DNA of 21,085 nucleotides from CAZBWE01 sp964581905 (GTDB lineage Bacteria; Planctomycetota; Phycisphaerae; Sedimentisphaerales; Anaerobacaceae). This document shows, one piece after another, positions 1 to 6,748 of the stretch. The DNA is taken from the NCBI GenBank assembly GCA_964581905.1, contig CAZOQJ010000031.1, forward strand, positions 1 to 21,085. The letters are read 5' to 3'. The first letter of the stretch is position 1, and each line of letters starts with the position of its first letter. The notes below the pieces were generated by a model. It searched no databases and was not told the DNA's origin. It worked only from the letters and a program-made list of their open reading frames with translations. The translations under genes and the position numbers were made by a program.

Positions 1-53
1 AGAGCGCCTGCTCGACACGCAGGAGGTCACTGGTTCAAGTCCAGTACCGCCCA
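1..53 (+). tRNA. tRNA-Val(GAC), 3' part, cut by window edge
   Basis: The window opens inside a tRNA. The 3' strand of the D stem (GAGC, 2-5), an anticodon stem CCTGC/GCAGG (7-11 with 19-23), a 7-base loop TCGACAC (12-18), a T arm ACTGG/CCAGT around TTCAAGT (29-45), acceptor strand ACCGCCC (46-52) and discriminator A (53) are all visible. CCA is not encoded. The anticodon at 14-16 is GAC, which reads valine codons GUC and GUU. Loop position 33, nearly always U, is C here. The 5' acceptor strand and most of the D arm lie outside the window. Confidence 0.88.
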
Positions 54-357
54 GTGCCGTAAGATATGAATCTATAAGTGCTTGCCCTTCGGTAATAATT
101 TACTTCAATCCCCAATATTGGCGTGAAATCTGCTTAGGCGTCAGTTTTTTTTGGTTTGTCGGCTGTTAAATTGGCTGTTTGTAAGTGCAATTCTACTCAT
201 GCTTTATCCGGTCACAGGTAACACCTAATAAGTGACGTAATATTTTTTTCTTGATTTGTATGGCAAATTCGATAGAATTATATGATATTATATTCTTTTC
301 GTACTGGGCGGACAGTTATGAATTGTACTTAAACATTTTTTAAAGCGAGGTTCGATT
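54..357. other. AT-rich intergenic region after tRNA-Val
   Basis: About 300 bases without a convincing gene. It is AT-rich, with T runs near 146-153 and 243-249. The only signal found is the promoter-like pair listed at 251-278. No clear terminator hairpin was seen after the tRNA. Confidence 0.5.
251..278 (+). promoter_or_regulatory. Candidate sigma-70 promoter of the dockerin-like gene
   Basis: TTGATT (251-256), a 16-base spacer and TAGAAT (273-278). Transcription would begin near 285, leaving about 73 bases of leader before the ATG at 358. Confidence 0.4.
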
Positions 358-1041
358 ATGAAAAAGACAAGTCTACTAATACTGGTAATAATTTTTGGTA
401 TGGTTTCGGAGTGTATGGGTGAGGTTTCGACAAGAGTATGTCTGGCGGATGGTAATACACCCCTTGAGCCAATTGAGGTTAATCTGCCCATCATTAAGTA
501 TCCAGACATCATGGTTGGAACCAAACTCACAATTTTTGTCTGGTCGGATGTTAATGAACCCTGGGGGTTCGATGGGGGCGGTTTAGTTATTGAAGAACTA
601 TATTGGGATTATGGGGTTTTGCCAAAGGCTTCTTGTTTGCCAGCTGCAGGTAGTGAGGCTGTCGTTTGGAAGTGCGAAGAACCAGGTATTGATGGGTTCT
701 ATTTGTATGGAGGCTCTACTGGTGTAGAGGCAGGAGACTGGTTTCTTATTGATTATAATAGTATAAGAGTCGGTGACTGCTATGTTGAATTCTACGATTA
801 CAACATAAATTGGGATGAACCTGTTCATTATCTTTCTTTTTTTCATGTCCCCAACTGGATTAACGATAATATAATTAACTTTGCCGACTTTGCGGTGCTT
901 GCCTCATACTGGAAGGAAACAAACTGTGGCGATGTAAACAACTGCGGAGGAACCGACCTTGATATCGATGGCAAGGTTGATGAGAAAGATTTGATGCTGT
1001 TCACTGATTATTGGCTTTATGAGCTTGAGTTGCCGCAATAG
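358..1041 (+). CDS. Exported protein with C-terminal dockerin-like repeats
   Basis: A 227-residue protein of unknown specific role. Residues 1-21 form a Sec signal peptide (basic start, hydrophobic LLILVIIFG core), so it should act outside the cytoplasm. Residues about 25-165 are a beta-rich, Trp/Tyr/Gly-rich domain that I do not recognise. Residues about 170-222 hold two dockerin-like, EF-hand-type halves: INFADFAVLASYW, then DLDIDGKVDEKDL followed by a second YW. In planctomycetes such modules are common at the ends of exported proteins. They are not proof of a cellulosome, because no cohesin is visible here. The ATG at 358 is preceded by GCGAGG (345-350) at seven bases. The gene stands alone; the next gene starts 286 bases on. 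The exact number of calcium-binding residues is uncertain. Confidence 0.75.
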   Translation: MKKTSLLILVIIFGMVSECMGEVSTRVCLADGNTPLEPIEVNLPIIKYPDIMVGTKLTIFVWSDVNEPWGFDGGGLVIEELYWDYGVLPKASCLPAAGSEAVVWKCEEPGIDGFYLYGGSTGVEAGDWFLIDYNSIRVGDCYVEFYDYNINWDEPVHYLSFFHVPNWINDNIINFADFAVLASYWKETNCGDVNNCGGTDLDIDGKVDEKDLMLFTDYWLYELELPQ

Positions 1042-1232
1042 GTATGTGTTTTAAGTTTCCCGCATGTTGTGGTTGACATTACGTTGTGGTTTATATCGGA
1101 GGCTGGGTTTTGCTCGCATTTACACAGGTTTTTTCCAGTCTAAATATTGCCCTACAAATCTTTTTTATGGCCTATTTCGTTCGGTGGGAAAATAGCAGGA
1201 GGTTATAAACATTTTCTGATTTAGAATCGCTA

Positions 1233-1238
1233 TATAAT
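1233..1238 (+). promoter_or_regulatory. Possible -10 element for the C39 protein gene
   Basis: A perfect TATAAT lies 90 bases before the ATG at 1328. No good -35 is seen at 16 to 18 bases, so this is a weak call. Purine-rich GGAGGGGGAGG follows at 1242-1252. Confidence 0.28.
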
Positions 1239-1327
1239 TATGGAGGGGGAGGATAGGTGGCTTTATTTTAAAAACGCCGTTATTAGGTGATTTATTGTCA
1301 ACGCAAATTAGAAAGAAGGAGGTAATT

Positions 1328-3145
1328 ATGAAAATGAACCATTTTATATCAGCAATTGTTCTCGTATTACTTACCAGTTGTTTAGCTTTTGCGGATAGGC
1401 CATTAGAAAGGGCAGAGGTTTTGCAGGTCTTTGAGAAGCTAACAAGCCAGCCGAGAAAGACCTGGATACCTGCAGGCACAATCCAGGCAACGCGTAAAGA
1501 ATATAGAACGCCAGAAATAACCGACCTCAGTGAAATCAACAGCCGAACCAAAGGAAGAATTGCCGAATATCAAAACAGGCCGGACAAGCGGGAATTGACC
1601 GAGAATATGCAAAAGATGAAACTCGATGCGATGCCGTTTAACGTTCGTTATGAATTGTCCAACAAATATATGATGAGCTCAACCGTTACAGTAAAATTCG
1701 ATGGAGACAGATTCTACTGGGAAATTAATGTTGACTCGCGCAAGGACTCAATAAAACCGGACAAAGATTTAGAAGACAACTTTATGGCTAAACACTTTGA
1801 CTTAAATTGGAATAAAAGACGAATATTCGTCTGGGATGGTGAAAAGTATACCACTTACTTTCTACCCGGAAACCAAGTAATCGTTGACACAACAGATAGC
1901 ACGCCACACGTTGTCAACGGCCCGCTAACTGCAGGCATCATTCCCTGGGGGTATGGCTATTGCAGCTACGAAAATCTTACTGCTACTAACTCCTCAGCGG
2001 TTGAGAAATATGTCGATGGCCGGACTCAAGTGCATCTGACCCTCAACAATCCAGATAGCTCAGAAATGCTCTTTGTAATGGACCCTGCCAAAGATTATGC
2101 TGTATTGTCCTGTCTAATAAATGGCCGGGGCAGTACGGTTACCTCCAAACAGTACTCTGATTACCAATTGATATCAGGCAGCTGGGTTCCTACAATCATT
2201 TTGATAGAACGATACGAAGCTGGGTCGAATAGATTATTGGCCCGCGATATATGGAATATTACCAATATAGATGCCAATGTTCCTGAGGGTTACAATTTCG
2301 ATGTCAGCTATGAAAGTGATGCACTAATAGAGTATTTTTCTTCTGTTAGCGACAAATCTGCAGTGTATCGCCACTCGAATACAATTAATACGGACCGGCT
2401 ATTAGCTGACAGATTGGCATTTGCGGCGAACGAAGGCTCGCACACCCAAAACTGTGCAACAGCAGCATTAAAATACGCCATTTCACAGTTAGGTAAAGAT
2501 GTTACCGACCGACAGCTTGCTCAGCTTGTAAATGGGCTGAACCAACAGACAAGCTTTTATTCAATGAAGCGATTCGTGCGGCAGATGGGGCTTTATTGTC
2601 GTGCTGTCAAGATTGATATTCAAACTCTTAAGAGTCTAAACAACTGCGAGGTAATACTGCATATTCCCGGCAAAAAGCATTTTGTTGTTCTTGATACAAT
2701 CGATGATAAGTATGTCTGGAGCATAGACCTGGCCAGTAATAAATTCTACTATCGCACTGATATTAACTTCTTTGGAATGGATTGGACCGAAGGCACAGCT
2801 CTTTTGATTTCCAACCGGCCTATTCGATTGCGAGGTGACATTTCGGACATTGCCGAACCACAGCTTGCCAGCATAATCGGTGCTGCAGGTTATACCTGCA
2901 GCAGACGTCTTCAGAGCGCCTATGTAGTGAACTGTACCTACGCTTGTCAAACATGCTGGGGTTACTATCAGCAGTACCTCTTGAGGTTTGGCTGTAGATC
3001 TGACGAAAGCGGCAGCTGCAGCACCTCCAGAATGGTTAGATACAGAGAAATTGCCTGTATAGAAGACCCTTATGACCTGTTTGCTTGTATGGTAACAGGT
3101 GAATGGACGAGTTATTATATGAGGGCATGTGTGCCTTATGATTGA
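1328..3145 (+). CDS. Exported C39 cysteine peptidase fused to a double-glycine-like leader and Cys-rich tail
   Basis: A 605-residue protein. The ATG at 1328 follows AAGGAGG (1316-1322) by five bases; a TTG 33 bases upstream has no such site. Residues 1-22 are a signal peptide. Residues about 28-340 resemble the beta-rich LolA-like/outer-membrane-sorting fold common in planctomycetes (inference; FVWDGEKYT near 167). Residues about 368-496 form a C39 peptidase domain with Cys376 (NCATAAL), His451 (KHFVVL) and Asp467 (SIDLAS). The His-to-Asp distance of 16 equals that in ComA-type C39 domains. The Gln normally six residues before the Cys is absent; a Gln sits two before it. Residues 505-519 match the consensus LS-x5-EL-x2-I-x-GG as I505-S506, Q512-L513, I516, G518-A519. 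The last 86 residues carry nine Cys. A terminator follows at once. Classical C39 domains face the cytoplasm on ABC exporters, so an exported one is unusual. Cleavage and cargo function are inference. Confidence 0.82.
   Translation: MKMNHFISAIVLVLLTSCLAFADRPLERAEVLQVFEKLTSQPRKTWIPAGTIQATRKEYRTPEITDLSEINSRTKGRIAEYQNRPDKRELTENMQKMKLDAMPFNVRYELSNKYMMSSTVTVKFDGDRFYWEINVDSRKDSIKPDKDLEDNFMAKHFDLNWNKRRIFVWDGEKYTTYFLPGNQVIVDTTDSTPHVVNGPLTAGIIPWGYGYCSYENLTATNSSAVEKYVDGRTQVHLTLNNPDSSEMLFVMDPAKDYAVLSCLINGRGSTVTSKQYSDYQLISGSWVPTIILIERYEAGSNRLLARDIWNITNIDANVPEGYNFDVSYESDALIEYFSSVSDKSAVYRHSNTINTDRLLADRLAFAANEGSHTQNCATAALKYAISQLGKDVTDRQLAQLVNGLNQQTSFYSMKRFVRQMGLYCRAVKIDIQTLKSLNNCEVILHIPGKKHFVVLDTIDDKYVWSIDLASNKFYYRTDINFFGMDWTEGTALLISNRPIRLRGDISDIAEPQLASIIGAAGYTCSRRLQSAYVVNCTYACQTCWGYYQQYLLRFGCRSDESGSCSTSRMVRYREIACIEDPYDLFACMVTGEWTSYYMRACVPYD
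2882..2902. repeat. Perfect 9-bp inverted repeat at the leader/cargo junction
   Basis: GCTGCAGGT (2882-2890) and ACCTGCAGC (2894-2902) are exact reverse complements around the three bases TAT. The repeat begins with the codon for A519, the residue directly before the predicted cleavage point in the C39 protein. Confidence 0.85.
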
Positions 3146-3156
3146 GGTAATCAGAG

Positions 3157-3190
3157 CAGGTAGGAATAGAGGGAGTCCTGCCTGTTTTTT
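3157..3190 (+). terminator. Rho-independent terminator of the C39 protein gene
   Basis: Arms CAGGTAGGA (3157-3165) and TCCTGCCTG (3176-3184) pair over nine positions with one T-G wobble and a 10-base loop. They are followed by six T. The hairpin begins 11 bases after the stop codon, so the pseudopilin gene downstream needs its own promoter, and it has one. Confidence 0.82.
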
Positions 3191-3207
3191 GCTGATAGAT
3201 ACATATA

Positions 3208-3236
3208 TTGACTTATCGTAAAAACACCAGTAGAAT
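3208..3236 (+). promoter_or_regulatory. Sigma-70 promoter of the pseudopilin gene, leaderless geometry
   Basis: TTGACT (3208-3213), a 17-base spacer and TAGAAT (3231-3236). Only eight bases separate the -10 from the GTG at 3245, so the expected transcription start (about 3242-3245) falls on or next to the start codon. No Shine-Dalgarno sequence is present. Confidence 0.7.
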
Positions 3237-3244
3237 ACGCGATT

Positions 3245-4069
3245 GTGAAACGGTTCTCTTTTACGGTGGTCGAATTGCTCGTAGTCATTGCCATAATTGC
3301 CCTTTTGGTAGCTGTATTATTGCCAGCTATGAGGAGTGTCCAGCAACACTCTAAAGCCGTTTCTTGTAGCTCGAATATAAAGCATCTGACATTTGGTTTG
3401 CTTATGTACGAGACCCAAAACGGGACGTTGCCTTATGGTTTTTACGATAAATGTTGTGATGCTAATAACAATCCTATTGAACCCCCAGGTGGCTATCCTG
3501 GGTATATGCAATATGATATGCTGGGATGGTGGTGGTTTAACTTCATAGAAGGGTTCTACAGAAAGTCCGACCGTAGTAAAAGAACAGTAGTCCGATGTCC
3601 CTCCAAATGCCTAAGTGATTATATGCTTAAGAATAATGTCCTCTGCGGCAATTATGGTGTGAACCGGTCTGTATGCAAAAGTTCTGTTGATAGACAACCT
3701 TACAGGGAGGAATTTGTAGGAATGTCTCTGAATACCAGCGAGATAACAAAACCAGATATGGCTCTGCTTATTGTTGATAGCGGCTACAGTATGATAAGCT
3801 GGTGGAATGTAACGGAGGAGCCTCCCGTTGTTCTCGATAGTGACCCAATAGAAGACACCGCTTATATTCCCGGGCTTAAAATTAATAAAGATAAGGATTT
3901 ATTGCCTGGCCAGGAGCAGGATGTCATAGAGGGCCGCCATCCGAATAAAACAGTCAACATTGGATTCACAGATGGCCATGTGCGTCGTAAAAAAGCGGAC
4001 TACTTGCTCGTTGAGAAAATGGAAGACGGCAGCTATAAGAACCAGAGCCCCTTGTGGTTGCCTGAGTGA
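3245..4069 (+). CDS. Type II secretion-like pseudopilin (prepilin with H-X9-DG-like end)
   Basis: A 274-residue prepilin-like protein. Residues 1-25 are a class III signal: KRFS, then FTVVELLVVIAIIALLVA with Glu at +5, giving the hydrophobic helix that anchors pseudopilins in the inner membrane before assembly. The residue before the cleavage point is Ser, where prepilin peptidase normally needs Gly. The middle has several Cys and aromatic residues, as is usual in this planctomycete family. Near the C-terminus RHPNKTVNIGFTDGHV resembles the H-X9-DG signature but has ten residues between His and Asp-Gly. The GTG start is fixed by the signal helix; there is no Shine-Dalgarno, and a promoter lies eight bases upstream. 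The gene is convergent with the anti-sigma gene, 12 bases away. Such proteins are often present in many copies, so a specific role is not assigned. Confidence 0.85.
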   Translation: MKRFSFTVVELLVVIAIIALLVAVLLPAMRSVQQHSKAVSCSSNIKHLTFGLLMYETQNGTLPYGFYDKCCDANNNPIEPPGGYPGYMQYDMLGWWWFNFIEGFYRKSDRSKRTVVRCPSKCLSDYMLKNNVLCGNYGVNRSVCKSSVDRQPYREEFVGMSLNTSEITKPDMALLIVDSGYSMISWWNVTEEPPVVLDSDPIEDTAYIPGLKINKDKDLLPGQEQDVIEGRHPNKTVNIGFTDGHVRRKKADYLLVEKMEDGSYKNQSPLWLPE

Positions 4070-4081
4070 AGTGGTGCTGTC

Positions 4082-5776
4082 TTAAAAAGACATATCTTCG
4101 ATAACTTTCCGCATTTCGTTGTCGTTCAGATATTCAACTACCTTTTCCGATTTTAAGATGTATTCATTGTCGGTGTTTAACTTTTGATAGAAACTGACCC
4201 TCTGTGGAAGGATTGTTTCCGGGTCTACGAAAAACCGTAGCTTCCTGAGTATGGAGTTACCTTCGTAAATTTTTTCGGCCCATACCAGGTCATATACTTC
4301 AGTACCCTGGGTGACAGCTTCTAAGTCGTCCTCGTTTACCCTGCTCCATACTGCTTCTTCAGGGATTGCTTTTACATCGTAAAATGGCGTTAAACCCAGA
4401 GAACCGCTTATTTTTCCTTCGACGTTAACAATATTCTCAGTGGATAACCGGGCTGTTTCGACTGCCTCGGTATCCAGATGCTTTATCTTTGTTACACCAT
4501 CAGTAATATCCCACAAGACGCATTGTTCCGCAGTTTTGGTCATATAGATATTTAATGCTCGTGACGCCCACTTCTCTTGTATAGGTCCTGCTTTGTCAGG
4601 GGCAAACTTTGCGATATAGACATTTTTAACCTTCTCAATGGCTTTATAAATCTCATCTATAGTAACTGCTTTGGCAGTTGGTATGTTTAGAAGTAGTGCA
4701 AACCCTATCAATATAACTGCCGCGACCGGGATAGCAGTTTTGAGCAAAGGTTTTAGTTTCTTTACTGAGACTTTCTGCTTCAGGGCAGCGCTGAAACTGA
4801 CGGTTGCAGTTGTTTCCTCGGTCTCTACTTTACCTTCGCGATTCGTCATTTCTACCCTTATCGGAAAACCGGCATAAAGGTCGTTAGATTCGACAGGTGT
4901 TTTAGCTTTGGCAGATTCATCTATGTAGTATGTTGTAACAACTTCAGATTCAATTTGTTCAGCGATTCCGTACACTATGTCGTGCAACTGTTGCATTTTA
5001 GCCAGACATGATGGGCAGGTGCGCAAATGCGAGGTAAGAGAGTCTCGGAATTTGGCATACTGGTCTTTTGCAAGGTTAAGTCCGTACGGCACGACGTAAT
5101 CAAAAAAATCTCTTGCCGAGACTTTCTCGCATGGGAATTTGCTTTTCATAAGGTCGGTTTTACGTAGTCCTCTGAGGGCCATTTCCCGACGTTGATATAA
5201 CAGCCCCCTGCAATCAGGACAAATGCACAAATGTTTTAGAATTATTGCGTTGGTTTTGTCAAAAACCAGTGATACAACCGATGGAACAGCACTTTGGGCT
5301 TCTGCGCAGTTAATATTACTGCCACTGGGTTTCTCTGCAAATAGCTGGCTTAGCCGGTATAACTGTTTGTGGCTAAGATTTAGCTCCCGGAGCGTCTCTA
5401 AATCTTCAGAGCATTTTTGGCAATTGTCTATATGTGCTGTTATAGGCGTTGGTATTCTAATTTTTATGGCCGTGTCTAACAAACTCGGCAGGAAAGGCTT
5501 TACGATATCGCAAGTTACAGGCTTGCCGATGTAAGCAAACTGAAGTTTCAGCATCTCAGTTACAGCATCGCAGACTTCTTTTTGAACAGCTTCCTGGTAC
5601 TCTTCGGGTTCTGATAATACTGCCCGGAGCCGGTTTACCTGCTCCTGACATGTAGCGCAGTGCATGATATGATTAACGATAGGTTCTGGAATAGGTTCTA
5701 TATTTTCTTTGCAGAGAAAATCATAGTAGTATGATTCAGCCAGATTGCAAAGCAGCTTGGGATTGGGAGCAATCAT
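4082..5776 (-). CDS. Membrane anti-sigma factor with four zinc-finger modules
   Basis: A 564-residue partner of the sigma factor encoded 10 bases upstream. The N-terminal half contains four repeats of the zinc anti-sigma (ZAS) pattern C...H-x3-C-x2-C: C10/H36/C40/C43, C89/H115/C119/C122, C157/H182/C186/C189 and C216/H250/C254/C257. ZAS modules bind and silence ECF sigma factors; one per protein is the usual arrangement. Residues about 345-364 form a single transmembrane helix (TAIPVAAVILIGFALLLNI). Residues 370-564 should lie outside the inner membrane and begin AVTIDEIYKAIEKVKNVYIA, a LolA-like or lipoprotein-sorting-like domain seen in other planctomycete anti-sigma proteins. The likely role is to hold the sigma factor at the membrane until an envelope signal arrives; the signal is unknown. 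The gene is convergent with the pseudopilin gene. Confidence 0.85.
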   Translation of the reverse strand: MIAPNPKLLCNLAESYYYDFLCKENIEPIPEPIVNHIMHCATCQEQVNRLRAVLSEPEEYQEAVQKEVCDAVTEMLKLQFAYIGKPVTCDIVKPFLPSLLDTAIKIRIPTPITAHIDNCQKCSEDLETLRELNLSHKQLYRLSQLFAEKPSGSNINCAEAQSAVPSVVSLVFDKTNAIILKHLCICPDCRGLLYQRREMALRGLRKTDLMKSKFPCEKVSARDFFDYVVPYGLNLAKDQYAKFRDSLTSHLRTCPSCLAKMQQLHDIVYGIAEQIESEVVTTYYIDESAKAKTPVESNDLYAGFPIRVEMTNREGKVETEETTATVSFSAALKQKVSVKKLKPLLKTAIPVAAVILIGFALLLNIPTAKAVTIDEIYKAIEKVKNVYIAKFAPDKAGPIQEKWASRALNIYMTKTAEQCVLWDITDGVTKIKHLDTEAVETARLSTENIVNVEGKISGSLGLTPFYDVKAIPEEAVWSRVNEDDLEAVTQGTEVYDLVWAEKIYEGNSILRKLRFFVDPETILPQRVSFYQKLNTDNEYILKSEKVVEYLNDNEMRKVIEDMSF

Positions 5777-5786
5777 TTCAAATACC

Positions 5787-6326
5787 TCACTTTATCGTTA
5801 ATAGTTGACGGATTTTTTTCAATCCTACAGAAATATAACTGCTGACAGTCCTCTTTTCAACACCCATTTTCTTTGCGACCTCTTTGATACTATGGCTGTC
5901 CCTGTACCGTAAGGCAATAGCCTCTGATTCGCTCTCCGGTAATCTTTCCCTAATAAGTGCAAACAGTCTATCAAGTTCTTCCTTTTCTATCAAGGCGTCT
6001 TCAAAACCATTTTTGTTGATAGAACAATTCAGTTTATTGCCATATTTGCGAATGTGGCCTTCGTACCTTTCCATACAGCGCACTGCATCGATTATGTCAT
6101 GAATTAATGCTCTATAGAGATAGCCTTTGATATTTCGGAGAGAGGGTGGTGGAGGCTTAGAGACGATGGAAAGGAAGAAATCCTGAAATAAATCGTCTAC
6201 CATGGCCTCATTTCTAACCTTGCAGCGAATAACAGTGTGAATAAAATCTCCATATTGGCCAAAAACCTTAGCCGCAATATTTACGCGAGTCGCATAGTTA
6301 TTAGGATGTACGCTTAGTAATGACAC
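5787..6326 (-). CDS. ECF-type RNA polymerase sigma factor
   Basis: A 179-residue sigma factor with only regions 2 and 4. Region 2 spans about residues 20-85 (DDLFQDFFLSIV, then NIKGYLYRALIHDIIDAV, the core-binding and -10 recognition part). Region 4 spans about 125-175: LPESESEAIALRYRDSHS, then a helix-turn-helix KEVAKKMGVEKRTVSSYI that should read the -35 element. The start is GTG, preceded by GGAG ten bases upstream; no in-frame ATG fits better. It is co-transcribed with the anti-sigma gene. Its targets cannot be read from the sequence. The facing C39 and pseudopilin genes are candidates by position only. Confidence 0.9.
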   Translation of the reverse strand: MSLLSVHPNNYATRVNIAAKVFGQYGDFIHTVIRCKVRNEAMVDDLFQDFFLSIVSKPPPPSLRNIKGYLYRALIHDIIDAVRCMERYEGHIRKYGNKLNCSINKNGFEDALIEKEELDRLFALIRERLPESESEAIALRYRDSHSIKEVAKKMGVEKRTVSSYISVGLKKIRQLLTIK

Positions 6327-6748
6327 CTGGGCTTCACTCCAAAGCGACCCTCAATAATCGCAAAAAAGGTGAAATAAGCGTTAATTAGCAATTAATATCG
6401 GTCAAATTGCTTTGTCATCATTATAAATTATACAAGAATTGCTGAGTAATTGCAACTAACTAGTTCTCCTGATAAGCTGGCTCTGTCCATTTAAAGGGCA
6501 GCTATTGTGTTCGTATTTGGCCAAAAACCATGGAAGTCTTCTAAATCCGTAGCTTCGCAAATTTTCGATAGAATTTAAATTTTGATGAGTTAATTTTCCT
6601 CCATAACAATTGTGAATGAAAGCACTTATAACATAATCGCAGCTATTATTTGCAGTAAGCGAAATTGGTATGTTGTATTTCCTCGACCCTTATATATGGC
6701 TGTGTACCACAAGAATTCGCAGCTTCCACTGAACGGTATACGGTACCA
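6327..6748. other. Intergenic region between WYL regulator and sigma operon
   Basis: About 420 AT-rich bases. Apart from the promoter at 6427-6455, no gene, tRNA or convincing terminator was seen. The WYL gene ends at 6749, so part of this is its 3' flank. An open + strand frame beginning near 6665 mostly overlaps the WYL gene and looks like its shadow. Confidence 0.45.
6427..6455 (-). promoter_or_regulatory. Sigma-70 promoter of the sigma/anti-sigma operon
   Basis: On the minus strand, TTGCAA (6450-6455), a 17-base spacer and a perfect TATAAT (6427-6432). The start would be near 6420, giving a leader of about 95 bases. This suggests that housekeeping polymerase keeps the pair expressed. Confidence 0.65.

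Noticed and set aside
358..1041. Cellulosome component
   Set aside because: Dockerin-like repeats are common in planctomycete exported proteins; no cohesin or glycoside hydrolase is seen here.
1295..1327. TTG start adding 11 residues to the C39 protein
   Set aside because: The ATG at 1328 has AAGGAGG at ideal spacing and starts a clean signal peptide; the TTG has neither.
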